Below are positions 1 to 10,696 of a stretch of 64,000 nucleotides of DNA, one piece after another. The notes beneath the pieces were generated by a model. That model saw nothing but the letters and a program-made list of their open reading frames with translations. It had not been told where the DNA came from and did no database searches. The first letter of the stretch is position 1; every line of letters starts with the position of its first letter. Source of the stretch: Euwallacea fornicatus (lineage: Eukaryota; Arthropoda; Insecta; Coleoptera; Curculionidae); contig NC_089575.1 of assembly GCF_040115645.1 (NCBI RefSeq), positions 124,001-188,000 of the forward strand, read 5' to 3'. A program made the position numbers and the translations under genes.

Positions 1-485
1 CAACTAAAACGAAACAGAGTTGTTTTCTCGGATGATGAAAGAGTTGTGCAAGAATGCTCGGACGTGTGAACATGGATTTATGCCACTCTTCAAAACACTC
101 GGCAACGAAAAAAACCTGCTCAACAGAACATGGGGTGCAGTGATATGCCGAATCTTCCATAACTCTTTCATTCCAACAAACTTTCCATTTTTTTCGCATT
201 ATCCTATTGCCTTTACCTCCGCGAATTTCGATTTTCTGGGGGGTGCGGTTATAAGAGGTGTCCGATTGCCTTTCAGAAGTTCCTTCGTCTGGGAGCGTTT
301 CCTTTATGATTGCCAAACGGAATTCGTGGCATGACAAACGTTTTCTGGAGTTTTTCCTGCGGAGGAGGAAAGAATTATATAAAAATGTCTGGAACATGTG
401 AATTCCCTCTTTTTTATACCAACGCAACGATTTTCGAACGTGGGGATAATACGAAATCATTTGATCCATACGATCAGTCCCACCC

Positions 486-978
486 ATGTATTCGTTACAC
501 TTTGCAATAGCTTCAGGTTTGTCCCTAATGTTCCCTTTTTCATTTGGTGCTTGCACCAAGTCGATGGAAAACCCTGACGATATGCGGAGTAGCTCTCTTC
601 TGTCCCTCCGTTGTCCAGTCATTATACAGGTCTTAACGCAAATTTATGCCTTCAACAGGGCGAGGCTCCACGACATTATTGTGGTCATCGTTCGCGAATA
701 TCTTGATCAGGTATTTCCGAATAAATAGATTGAAAAATGTGGCATCGTCGAGTGGCCGCCGAGATCTCCAGACCTCGATCCGTTGGATTTTTTTCTTTGG
801 GGTCACCTTGAAAATGTAGTGTGCACCGGTCGACATTGAAGAGCGGAAAGACGGGATAAGAATTCAATGCAACGATATTGTACCGGAGGTTTTACACGGA
901 ATCCAACCAGGAATTGTTGACCCCCCAGGACGCTGTCGAATTCGAAATGGTGGTCAATTCGAGCATTTATTAAAATAA
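486..978 (+). pseudogene. DD41D-type mariner transposase, C-terminal remnant
   Basis: A decayed C-terminal half of a Tc1/mariner-superfamily transposase. Around 656-800 shifted frames read a degenerate QQDGAPPHY motif (seen as QQGEAPRHY), then FPNK, a stop, then VEWPPRSPDLDPLDFFLWG, the hallmark of the DD41D (rosa-like) group. It ends in NGGQFEHLLK and a TAA at 976-978, which is the usual family C-terminus. The conserved Asp of QQD is lost and at least one frameshift and several stops are present. I see no reliable N-terminal half upstream, and no terminal inverted repeat was found. Confidence 0.72.
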
Positions 979-1819
979 ATTAAATAATTCATTTTCAAAT
1001 TTCCGGTTTTATTTTCTCGAAGTTTTTGTTGCGTAACACACTAATATTTTCCCACAAGTCATGAAGTAGAAATAACGCACCTTCGCATGCCGGAAAAAAA
1101 GTCGGCGGTGTCGTTTAAAAAATTTATTGATGACGTCATATTTTGCATACGAGTGACGTCACTGACACAAACGACACGTCACAGAAGGTACTTTTTGAAA
1201 ACAAAATTGAAGGAGTCGAGGATTTTTTTTTTGGAAAATTTCATTCGTGTATTTGTTCGTTTATGTGTTACATTCAAAAGTTTACATAATGTGTGCGTGA
1301 GGAACTATGTGCAATTAGATTTGTTCAAACTTTTAGATACATAAAGGCGTATGTGCGTAACATACATAAGATGTGAAAAATATGAATTTTTTTATTATAT
1401 TTTTATAGCGTACCTCCGGTTGCAGAGTACCCAATTTTTGCTCCCTACAGAGTACTTTACGACCGAAATTCGCTGTAATTATACTGTTAAATTTTGTATA
1501 AATTTTATTTAACATTTATTAATAGTGAAACCTAATTTTATTTATCTTTTGCAGATTTGTTCTAAATGAGAATGCTGAATTTGACAAGAGTCGCATCTCA
1601 GCAACAGCCCAATCGAATCGTCTCTGACGTATTGTTACGACTGACGGACGGGCGTGGCAGGTAAAAGACGGTTATAAAAGTACATAGAACACTCAACCGA
1701 GCGATTTATAGTTACTTTTAAGTACAACGAGCGTTCTGGTACGTTTGTTCATGTTAATGTTTGCATGTTTGTTAGAAAATTGTTGAATCTGTTAGTAACT
1801 GGACCTTTAACTATACATA
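979..1819. other. No gene recognised; two CRE-like octamers
   Basis: AT-rich spacer without a supportable reading frame. Two perfect TGACGTCA octamers lie at 1131-1138 and 1154-1161, and a TATAAAA-like box lies near 1671. Both could be remains of a retroelement promoter or chance. Nothing else is recognised. Confidence 0.4.
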
Positions 1820-1829
1820 GATTTTGAAA

Positions 1830-3065
1830 GACTTGGAATGGCTATATCTCAGGAATGAAACAAGATTTGAAAACGTTCTCGGAACCGTTTCCATAATAAG
1901 TAGGGCGGAAACAAAATCACGCATTCCCCAACCTACCCGCGCCTTCCCTCTAGCCCCCAGCTGCCCCAACCTTGCAATTTTAAACGGCACCCCCCCCCAC
2001 TTGTAATACCTCATTTTAAAGGTTTTTTTAAACCGGTTTCCGATAGTATTAACTAACAACACGTTTGTTCAAGCAGTTATGGAAGTTTTATATTGAAAAA
2101 AAATGTATAATGTAAATTTTCAGAATCGTATCGAAAGGCAGAGTAGTTTTTCAAATAATAATTTTCCTCTTTATTTAGAGATTTTGAAGAGTTTACACGC
2201 ACATTTTCTACATTATAGACATTTTGTCCAGCAAAATTAGTAGTTTTCTTTATCCGGAGCTCTGCTTTCAGTCGTTCATTTACTTCACTTAGTTTTGCTA
2301 CTGAGACCAATTAAGAGGGTTTCGACCAATATTTTTGACTAATTTTCGAAACATTGAGCATCAGCGTCGCTAAATGGTTCATTTCATTTTTTTTACACAA
2401 TGGCGCGCACCATTGAGACCGCAATTGAACCTTTCATCGTTCGTGAGTTAGAAAGCCAGGGTGACATGCGAGGAAATGCGTCTTTAAACGAGGATTCGCT
2501 ACATTTTTACCACTACGGGTTAACTCCTCACCACGTGGTTCCAGATAGGCGATCGCTAGATGACCACCGTTCAAATAAATGAGTTGGTTGACCGGGCGTT
2601 ATATTGCGGCCGCCAAGTTGTCCAGACCTAACACCCGTTGACTTTTTTTACAGGGCCACCTAAAATCTTTTGCTTTTAAAAAGCAGCCCGACTCAATTGA
2701 GGTACTGCAAAAAAGAAGTATTTAGGCATGTCGGGCTATTTTAAGGCTCTGTTATTGTCAGGACAATGGCGGAAACCACTTTGAACACTTAATTAAACAA
2801 AAGGTAAATACAAACGTTCCGTTTCTTTTTTATTTACTAATTTGCTGCCTGCTGGGACAAATGCGACGTTGGTTAACACCACCCCAAAGCACTTTTAAAG
2901 AGCTTCAAAATGAGGCATTACAGGTGGGGGTTGCCATTTAATGTTGCTGAGGCCGGGAAGGGGATTAGTAAGTTCGTAATCTTGGTTCCCCCTACTTACT
3001 GTAAAAACGTTTTCGATGAATTTTTCCCATGTTTTTCCATTCCCGAGACGTGCCATTGCGAGTTA
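1830..3065 (+). mobile_element. Decayed DD41D-type element with ~200 bp inverted repeats
   Basis: The stretch around 1830-2020 is the inverted, diverged partner of about 2905-3065. The clearest match is AATGAGGCATTACAGGTGGG (2909-2928) against a TACCTCATTTT-containing block at 2006-2018, and the similarity continues for nearly 200 bp. Between the repeats lies a broken transposase on the plus strand. The arrangement (long TIRs flanking one transposase) fits a mariner-like element. The outer ends are estimated because no clean TA-flanked terminus could be fixed. Confidence 0.6.
2400..2805 (+). pseudogene. DD41D-type transposase remnant between inverted repeats
   Basis: Read in shifting frames this gives a degenerate second catalytic block (FYHYGLTPHHVV against the family FQQDGAPPHY), then GVILRPPSCPDLTPVDFFYR at about 2597-2655 against the family WPPRSPDLTPLDFFLWG, and finally NGGNHFEHLIK near 2767-2800. 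The Asp of the QQD block is gone. The N-terminal half is not recognisable. It is clearly non-functional, and the family assignment rests on the C-terminal signature only. Confidence 0.65.
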
Positions 3066-3240
3066 TTGACATGTCACCCTCTACAAGGGGACGATTGCGA
3101 GGGGCAAGTAACCCTTAGAATAGAGCACATTTTATTCGTTAACGTTAAATAAAACTTTTAATTGGCAGAGGTCGAACCAAACAACGTGATAGAATCATTC
3201 CGAATTGTAAATACATGTTATAGTTGAAAATAATACTGTA

Positions 3241-3366
3241 TTATGCATCGCGGTTGCGAAGTGGGTTATTATGCCTCGCACGTCAAGCTTAAATCCCGAG
3301 GTGCGCAGCACTAACGAATCTACGATGCATCAGGCTTTAGTATTTCACAACCGCGCTGCATATGCG
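3241..3366. repeat. Small palindromic repeat (possible MITE)
   Basis: The left arm 3241-3263 (TTATGCATCGCGGTTGCGAA and following bases) is the near-exact reverse complement of the right arm around 3342-3366, giving a ~22 bp stem over ~80 bp of spacer. A second, weaker inverted pair (CCTCGCAC and GAGGTGCG) lies inside. It could be a very short miniature inverted-repeat element. No target duplication was identified. Confidence 0.5.
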
Positions 3367-4272
3367 ACTTTTTCCACTGCGAGACGTTTAATTGGGCATC
3401 CCCTCCTCTCACCCGCTCTTCCTCAAACCTCTTGCTCAGGATAGAGCGGATCTCCTCCCTTCTTCCCGTCCCTTTGGCAGGGTCAAGAGGACTTCGCCCC
3501 GTTACGTCTCCCTGACGCAGCATATTTCCACCTTAGTCCCGCTTTGAACCACCAGCTGCCTGACCATTTTCAGGGTGTCGCCGTAGATAGCCCCCTCCCC
3601 CTTCAAAACAAAGAGGACTTCTTCATCCCTCCTGCCCCCTCCTGCTTGGGCGGGTGTAGGAGAGACAGTCACTCCCCCCCTTTATCCCCAAAAGGCATGC
3701 AGAGGAGAACCCTGAGGCCGTCTCCCCGACCATGCATCGCCGCTGCCTTTGCGACCAGGGATTCACCCCCGACACCAGTGGGACGACTACCCGGATCCTC
3801 CCCTCCAACTTCATCGTCTGGAAGAGCGCCGGAAGCGCCCCCAGCACCTCTCTCTGACCCGTGCCTTTCAGTCTTCTGAAAAACACGAGTCTCTCTCTCG
3901 TTTCTGCTTTCCCGCTCTTGACCAGAGTGCTGGTCTGGCGCAAGAACGGGAAACTCTCCCCTCTCGCATCGTCCAACTCCCCCAGTTCCGGATGGACCTG
4001 CAAGACCTATCCCCGAGGTGGCTGAACTCTGCCCCCACAACTGCTACATCCGCTCTTAACCGTGCCCGAGGGGATCGCCATCTGTTGGCTCCGAGGATAT
4101 AAGAGTGATGTTGGAGGGGTTAACTGACTGAGGAAAGACAGGACGGACAATAACACAGATAGCAGGAAGACTAAAAGAAAACAAAACATTGGGTTACAGC
4201 TTCGTGAGGGAAGAGGTGTATTAAAAGGAAGAGTGCACTGAGGTGTTTATCCTGAAGGAGGCTATGGACAGG
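3367..4272. other. GC-rich block of unknown origin
   Basis: About 3390-4110 is strikingly C/T-rich on the plus strand and GC-rich compared with everything around it. That composition opens overlapping reading frames on both strands, and none of them shows a domain I recognise. A TATA-like GGATATAAGAG sits at about 4095. The block stops just before an LTR relic, so it may be untranslated or gag sequence of an old retroelement, but I cannot name it. Confidence 0.4.
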
Positions 4273-4425
4273 TGTTTAGGCCAGGGGCTTTTAGTCTCTG
4301 CCTAACAGAATCGACTGCCTCACAAGGCACCCGAGGAGGTATCTCCCTTTCGCTGATGAGATTTGTTACATTCGAAGGACCAGACGATGCTTCGTCTATT
4401 ATTATGGTCAGTTATGGGCTGGGCG
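4273..4425 (-). repeat. LTR relic related to the BEL/Pao LTR
   Basis: Starts TGTTTAGGCCAGGGGCTT and keeps recognisable similarity to the first ~150 bp of the LTRs at 22948 and 29537. Shared pieces include the CTGCCTAACAG and GACTGCCTCAC blocks and TTCGAAGGACCAGACG. It is clearly diverged, so it is an older member of the same LTR family. No primer-binding site adjoins it, so it may be a solo or truncated LTR. Strand is given as the coding sense of the intact copy. Confidence 0.65.
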
Positions 4426-5053
4426 AGGGTAAACTGTACCCTTTCTGGTACGCCTCTGGTAGCATGCTATCGGGTATGCCAGAACTCGCTATCCTGATTT
4501 GGCGGCATCAAAATTGCCCACAAACGCCTTTGTCGGCAATGGATTTCTAGTCCATGTGATTACGATAAGGCAGGGATAAGTGCCGATTTTTCTTTGGCGC
4601 ACTGCTATCTTAAGTTATTGTTGGTATTAGAATTAGCTAGTTGTGTGGTTTTGCGTTAGCAGGTGAATCCAGGACAGGGTACGCCTATGTCTATCAAATC
4701 ATATGTTAGTATTTAAGATTGGAAAAATGTAAAATCGCTCTCTTCTTTCTGCTGCTGGTCTCCAACACAGAAGTTGTGCGTGTTAAAGATACGTTATAAA
4801 ATATATTTTTACCGTAGAGAAAGAAGCAGCATATAATTAATTCCAAAAATTACCTAAGTAATTTTACAAACTGTACCTCGCTAGAGTGATTATTGACTGA
4901 TTAACATTACACAATAAACACTTTTACTCCCATGAAGATCCCGCGGCCGGCTCACGGTTGTGACATAGTTTTGAGCGTTGGTGCATGGTTGGTCAATGGA
5001 CTGAAGAAAACTCCGATGAAATAGAATATTCTACCGTGGTTGTTCTTCAAGAT
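4426..5053. other. No gene; possible continuation of the LTR relic
   Basis: No supportable reading frame. A TACGCCTATG decamer occurs at 4680-4689 and recurs in two other LTR-like blocks of this window. The last 100 bases may be an unrecognisable 5' part of the adjoining reverse transcriptase. Confidence 0.4.
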
Positions 5054-6172
5054 CTCAGAGGTTACCGGCCCATTTGCCTAATCGACGGGCTCGGAAAGAT
5101 TGCGGAAAAGGTGATCAAGACCAGACGTCTGTAAGAAGTGGTGGCACACGGAATGATAAACGAGAGACAGTTTGGGTTTGTCAAAGGCAGGAGCACCATG
5201 GACGCCATGCTGGCCGTGACGAAGATCGTGGAGGACATCAAGCGTAAAAATTGGACACAAGCGGGCTTCTGCGTTATGGTAACTATCGATGTAAAGTACG
5301 CGTTTAACACGGCGCCGCGGGACCTCATCGTCTAAGTGATGAAGAGGTCCCCGATAAGCAGGTACTTGCCGGACATCGTCCAGTCATACCTGCAAGACCG
5401 ATTTCTCGAGTTGCCGAACGGGGAGGTCCGTGAGTTGTCATGTGGTGTTCTTCAGGGATCCGTTCTGGGTCCCGTCCTGTGGAACCTGTCCTACGACGAG
5501 CTGCTGACGGTGGGTTATCCAGAGGGCATCACCCCGGTGGCGTACGCGGACGACTTGTCGTTGGTGGTCACTGCAAGGAACAGGGACACCCTGGAGAGAA
5601 GAATCAGGGGAGCCATAGGGCTGGTCTCCGACACGTTCCGAGCCGAAGGTCTCAGCATGGCTACGGACAAGACAGAGATGGTGCTTCTGGTGGGAAGGAG
5701 GTTGTTGAGGAGCACGAGTCTCTGGGTGGACGGTGTCAGGTACGAAAGTCAGGAATGTGTGAAGTACCTGGGAGTGTGGTTCGGTAGGGATACTCGCTTC
5801 GGCGAGCACGCCCCCCGAACTGCCGACAAGATGGGTGGGATTCTACGGAAACTGGAGGGAATCCTGCTCAGAGTGAATGGACTGACGTTCGAAAGGAGGC
5901 GAATACTTGTGACGGCGGGGGCGTCAGCCCTGCTGTACGCGGTTCCGGTGTGGCACACCGAGGTGATGTACGGAAAGTACAACGCCATCTTGGAACGGGC
6001 AAATAGATCGCTCGCAATCAGGGTGACGTGTGCATACAGGACGACTCCGGCTGCGACGGTGTTGGTGTTGGCCAAAACACCGCTGGTGAGACTGCGAGTG
6101 GAAGAGAGAAGAATGGTGTGGGAGCGAGGTAAGTCCGTGGTCTTGAATTTGCCGTGTGGGTGGGAAGGCTGA
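5054..6172 (+). pseudogene. R1-clade non-LTR reverse transcriptase fragment
   Basis: A reverse transcriptase of a non-LTR retrotransposon, which would copy its RNA at the target site. In one frame it reads RGYRPICLIDGLGKIAEKVI (RT motif 1), QFGFVKGRSTMDAM (motif 2), a VTIDV palm motif that normally reads VSLDV, SCGVLQGSVLGPVLWN (motif B) and VAYADDLSLVV with the catalytic YADD at 5543-5554. The thumb region KYLGVWF follows. In-frame stops interrupt it at about 5132 and 5333-5335. The N-terminal endonuclease and the C-terminal zinc region are missing, so this is a fragment. Assignment to the R1 group is by motif resemblance. Confidence 0.85.
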
Positions 6173-6186
6173 AACTCCGTGGAAGA

Positions 6187-6561
6187 TTGCTGAGGGTGTC
6201 CATTACGACTTGTGGTCTCTTACTTTTGTTTTCCAGAATACTATTGGATTTTCGCTTTCTTGAACGTACCGTACGGATGTGGTTTACTGCTGTGAGCAGC
6301 TTTAGAGGTTTATTCTGATCAAGGGCTCGCCCTACTTTATTCAAGAGATTCTTACACTTTAGACAAGTTTTGTTGTCTTTAAGCAACGCGTAAAGTTTCC
6401 TTCGACGGTTTAATTTACCTTCGGTCGTAAGTCCAGTAAAAGTATCTGTTCCTAGGTCACTCGTCACTGGAAATAGGATTGATTTATACGAGACATCCGT
6501 ACAACATTCGTCTGTGTTCATAATACAACTATAATTGTCTGAGTTTTCATCGTCATTGTCC
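6187..6561 (-). CDS. Unidentified minus-strand ORF (~125 codons)
   Basis: An open frame starting with ATG at 6561 encodes an acidic start (MDNDDENSDN), then a lysine/arginine-rich stretch with a CLKC pair and a KRKSNS basic run. The frame continues further left only as antisense of the reverse transcriptase, so the real end is probably near 6190-6230. A GTAAGA donor-like site lies at about 6221-6226 in this sense. I do not recognise the protein. It could be a host exon or part of an unknown mobile element. Confidence 0.25.
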
Positions 6562-7410
6562 ACCGATCAACTTGGAGGAACGAACAGGCACCCCCTCGAC
6601 GGGGTTCCTAGTAACTCGGTGGTGTAAACGAACAAACTAAAATTAATTTATAGAAAATATCGACAAATTTATCGCTTTCAGACGCTTGATATTTGGTTTC
6701 GGAATTTCAAGAATTTTGACTATACCCGATAAGTGCGAGGCAAAGACTGGGACGGGAACCGGTAGACCAACGTGGTATAGCAGTTGCTTACCTATATATG
6801 TCATATTATCCCAGAGGCCTACAGGTAGACGCTGTATCAGCAGCCTGGATCAAAGGGTGCCGCTTCGGCCATAAAACTGATAGCGGTGCGATAGAAGTAA
6901 AAAGGACGAATGACTAGTTAAAAAAAACTTTTTCCGCGTGAGATAGATCAGATTCGCTCGAACTTTCAACTTGTTACCATCACCGCAATAAAGCTCAAAA
7001 ATCCAAGAATTTGTATCACTAATTTCCACCAACCAAAACCTACAACATCCATTGTAGTGGAATTTAACTTATATGTGTCATGAGTCGATAAAAAGAAGGA
7101 ATAACTTGAAGCGTTTACAAAAAAGCAGTAAGTTGAAGGGTTTAAGTTAAGATTAATCTAGAAAATTCGAATCGCATACCTATGAAGAGGTATTGAGTGA
7201 CAGGGCATCAAAACCAACAAAGTAACATTTTCAGGGTCTTTTAGAGCAATATGCTGAAGCTCCTCCGTCACGTCAAGCGTATCTCTGGTGGTTGTAACCA
7301 ATTTAATTGGCAGGTAACAAATTTCCAATAAAAATTATAAATGTTGCAAACCACACTGAAGTGATTGGAGAGAGATATTATCAACAAACTCCCAAGAACA
7401 TTTAAACATA
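6562..7410. other. No gene recognised
   Basis: AT-rich spacer, with no motif or repeat that I could assign. Confidence 0.4.
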
Positions 7411-7567
7411 CAGTGGGTCGAAAAAGTATTTGCACACTAATGTTTATTTGCAAAATCGTATCAACTTATTTTTTGTATGGATTGGATTTTTTGATAAAAA
7501 AAAAAAAATTGCAATTTTGTTGATATTTTGGAGAAATTTGTTTAGTTTAAACTTGATCGGTCGAAAG

Positions 7568-8012
7568 ATGAGTGCGAAAAAAGGTGAAATTGATATATCC
7601 AAACGTACAAGAATAATTTGCCTTCATGAGAGTGGTAAAAGTTATAGAACAATAGCCAACAGTGTTAATATGTCATTTTCGGCAGTCCTTTATGTAATAA
7701 AAAGGTTTGAAGAAACGGGAAACATACAAAATAAACCCCGTTCTGGAAGACCGAACAAACTAAACGCGCGAGAAAAGCGGTTTATAATTAGAGAAGTTAA
7801 AAAAAAATAAATAAATTAATTAAAAAAAAAATCCATTTACTACCGCTCAATTGGCAACTGATATCGCAACAAGATCAGGAACAAATGTTCATCCCCAAAC
7901 CATAAGAGACATTCTACATGGAGCAAACGTTTTTGGAAGAGCAGCTAGGAAAAAACCGTTCATCTCCGAGAAGAATCGTCAGAAACGTTTACAGTTTGCC
8001 AAAGATTACATG
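7568..8012 (+). pseudogene. Tc1-like transposase, N-terminal part (element N)
   Basis: ATG at 7568. The first ~80 codons form the paired-type helix-turn-helix DNA-binding region (RIICLHESGKSYRTIANSVN, then RSGRPNKL), which binds the terminal repeats. A run of A residues near 7799-7833 carries a stop or frameshift. The frame resumes with PFTTAQLATDIATRSG and the KKPFISEKNRQKR linker, and is cut off after QFAKDYM by the insertion at 8013. The C-terminal half lies at 10952-11559. Confidence 0.85.
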
Positions 8013-8970
8013 TGTAATGTACCCTTAGGCTACGCCTATGAATTTTCACTATCTTGGTGGTATGTCCAAGATGGCCATACGTTGGGAACCCATTATCTTC
8101 CAATAAGGGTTACCCTTTTATAAAAACTCTCACTCCTCTTCCTCGTCAAGACAAAAGTCTAAAATATCCACATTTTGCTAAAATCAGACTACAGCTGCAG
8201 CACCCACTTAAATTATCTTTTCTTACCATTGTCTTGACGTTACCGGTTAAGGATTTAGAAAGTCACCACCTGTGGATTGTCTTGTTAATTGCCCAAAACC
8301 GGAGCACGCCTATGGGTACTGTTAGGGACTCTATGTTACTGGTTTTATTTTATGTTGTTGTTAATTTGGTTTTGTTATGTGTTTGCATTTTATCCCTTAA
8401 GTTACGCCTATGTGTGACGATACTTACTCCGGGAATACCATCTGGGTGCCGGACCACATGGCCCATCAGGCCAAAACTAAGGGTACGTTTTGGCTGGGGG
8501 ATGTGCTACTAGTCAAAGGAAGCTTTCTCTTTCGGGACTCTTGCTATGATGGGCAATTTGGTGGGCCTGCAATATTCCCAAAAAAGCGACTAGTATAGAT
8601 GTTCTCCGGATGGCCGCGATTTATGGGATCCGGCGTAGCCATGGCCCGTAAGGGCTCTTGGTGGTGGTGCGCTCCTGGTTGGAATTCCTCGGGTCTAGTA
8701 CTTAAGGGATAATCCAAGTGATTTTCGCTCTCTTTTTTTATTGCTCATCGGGTGGAATCTTAGTCGGTGTCGGGATGTGATTCAAATCATAGTTTGTAAC
8801 CCGCCCAATTAAGCATTCTCCCTCTTCTTACTTAACCCAAATTCTTTCATTATATTGATATAAGTGCAAGTCAAATACAGTCCATTTTAAAGTAAAACCA
8901 AATTGGCGTTTTCGTGGTTTCATTTGTTGAAGGAACCCCTTAACAGGTACTGACCCCCAGATTTGGTACT

Positions 8971-10696
8971 TTTTTTTTTATTTATTATTTTTTTTAATTA
9001 AATTTTTTTTTGTAGAGGGGGAAAAACCTTCGAAAGTACCCGGCCTGATGGACTGGCGACCGGGTTATGTGGGATTCGCCCCCTGAAAGGGGACGCCTAC
9101 CCACTAAAAACCCTCCTCTCTTCACCCTGGGTCCCCCCCGGAATCGCCGTTAGGCATTACTTCAGAGGGGAAGGGGTGGAAAACGAACCACACTCCGAAT
9201 GGCAACTACCCTCCCCCCTCTGGGGAATTTACCGCCATTCTCTCCGCAGCCCTCGCTTCCCATATCGCTCTCTTAAGTGCTCCGCATCTCCCCGTCCCAG
9301 ACATATGTCCCTCCATCTCACACAGCACACACCGCTACTTCGCCTCATATTCCTTTCTTTCATGTCCCTTTCTTCCACACCTAGAACAACACCCCCTTCT
9401 CTCCTCCCCTTTACATTCCGCAACTCCATGTCCTATATCCCAGCATCTTAGTCACTTCCTCACATACAATTTCCTTTCGATTCTACATACAGCCCATTCA
9501 ATCTTGATGTGGGGATTCTTCATAATAATACTCCCCCATCTCTCCCTTATCCTAATTGTACATGCCTGCATGCACCCCCACATTGGCCTTAACTCTCCCC
9601 CACTAAGATCATTCTCCCCTATTTCTTGCATCCTCTCAGTCAGCGCCTTTTCCACATTTACCCTTTCAGCCGAATTATCCAATCCTCTCACAAACACAGT
9701 CATCCATTCATTCATACCTGGCCCTACCGCTCTAACATTCCTTCCCATCATCTTTCCTACTGCCCCACTTACACTATTTATTTTTCCTTCTTCCTCACCC
9801 ATTGTCACTACCACTCTTCCATCCTTACTCATTCTAATTCCAGTCACTTCTTCCCCCACACACAGTTCATTCAGTGTCTTTTACATTCCGAATCGCATCA
9901 TTTCCCCCCTCATCCTTTTTCCTATCAACATTCATTGCGTATGTCTTTTTCCCTCTCTTCATCGTCTCCTTACGTACTCTTCCTCCCATTTTCTCGTATA
10001 TAACTACCTTCGTTCCCGTTCCATGTAGCACGCTCTCTACCATTTTCCTCCATCTGTCTATTTCCATTCCTTCCAGCCCATGCATTCCTATGATTTCTTC
10101 CCATTCTGTCTCCCAGTAACCTATCAAATATCTCCTCCTCTTTTCCTGCGTACCTAATTTTACTAATCCTACTCCTATTTTCTTCCGACTCCTTCCCCTT
10201 CCTTTTAACCCTACTGCTGAACTCCGCAACCCCAATGTCCTCCTCTATCTCCTCCAACTCTCTATACCTATTTTTAAACCTTACCCAAACATCCATCTCC
10301 TTCCCATTCACTCCTGGCCCATCGACCACTACTTTCGTTATTTTCCCACCCTCTTCCGGCAGGTCTCCTACCTCTATCCTCACATTCGTGTACTCTTCCT
10401 CCTTCCACTCACTATTTTCCTGTTCCACAAACTCCTCATACCTATTCGTTCTCTCCACTTCCCCAGTCTGCGTACCTATTTCCCTTTTTTGTGTACTTAC
10501 CATAGCTTTATCAGGTCCCTCCCCCCCTTCTTCCGTCTGTACATCAGCTTCGTACGTGAGGATCTCCTGCCTTTCATACTTGTTTCTATTTATATAATCT
10601 TTTATTATGTTCTTATTTATGTCTTTTATTTGTTTTTCCAATTTTCCTGTTATCTCTTTTATCTCCCTTTTAGTATTATTTTCAATATACCCTTTT
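8971..10696 (-). mobile_element. LINE with ORF1 and 3'UTR but no ORF2
   Basis: A minus-strand non-LTR retrotransposon copy flanked by the direct repeat AGATTTGGTACT (8959-8970 and 10697-10708; a 13th base may be shared), a typical LINE target duplication. Its 3' end is an A-rich tail, seen as a T-rich run at 8971-9012. It runs from a 5'-truncated ORF1 through CCHC zinc knuckles straight into a GC-rich 3' untranslated segment (~9013-9170). No endonuclease or reverse transcriptase lies between, so it was mobilised by another element. Confidence 0.78.
9190..10696 (-). pseudogene. LINE ORF1 (gag-like) protein, R1-like, frameshifted
   Basis: Gag-like RNA-binding protein of a non-LTR element. Reading leftward from 10696, a charged coiled-coil-like N-terminus (KREIKEITGKLEKQI) is followed by an acidic middle, and then a globular part at about 9859-9450 in another frame. 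Cysteine knuckles follow at about 9440-9270: CWDIGHGVAEC, CCSRCGRKGHERKEY and CVLCEMEGHMSGTGRC. At least two frameshifts separate the pieces (near 9970 and 9870). The true start lies upstream of the 5' truncation. The three knuckles and the order of parts match ORF1 of the R1/jockey groups. Confidence 0.75.

Noticed and set aside
20..334. Open frame at the start of the window, with FSDDE in another frame
   Set aside because: The surrounding residues do not match the first catalytic block of any transposase family seen here.
3544..4102. Overlapping open frames on both strands of the GC-rich block
   Set aside because: All are explained by composition; no frame has a conserved domain and they mirror one another.
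4350..4385. CTGATGAG followed by TTCGAAGG in the LTR relic, reminiscent of a hammerhead ribozyme core
   Set aside because: The required GAAA core is absent and the intact LTRs read CTGGTGAG, so the motif is not conserved.
9504..10028. Long plus-strand open frames across 9500-10600
   Set aside because: They are antisense to the zinc-knuckle ORF1 of a LINE and consist of low-complexity Ser/Pro/Phe-rich translation of a purine-biased coding strand.
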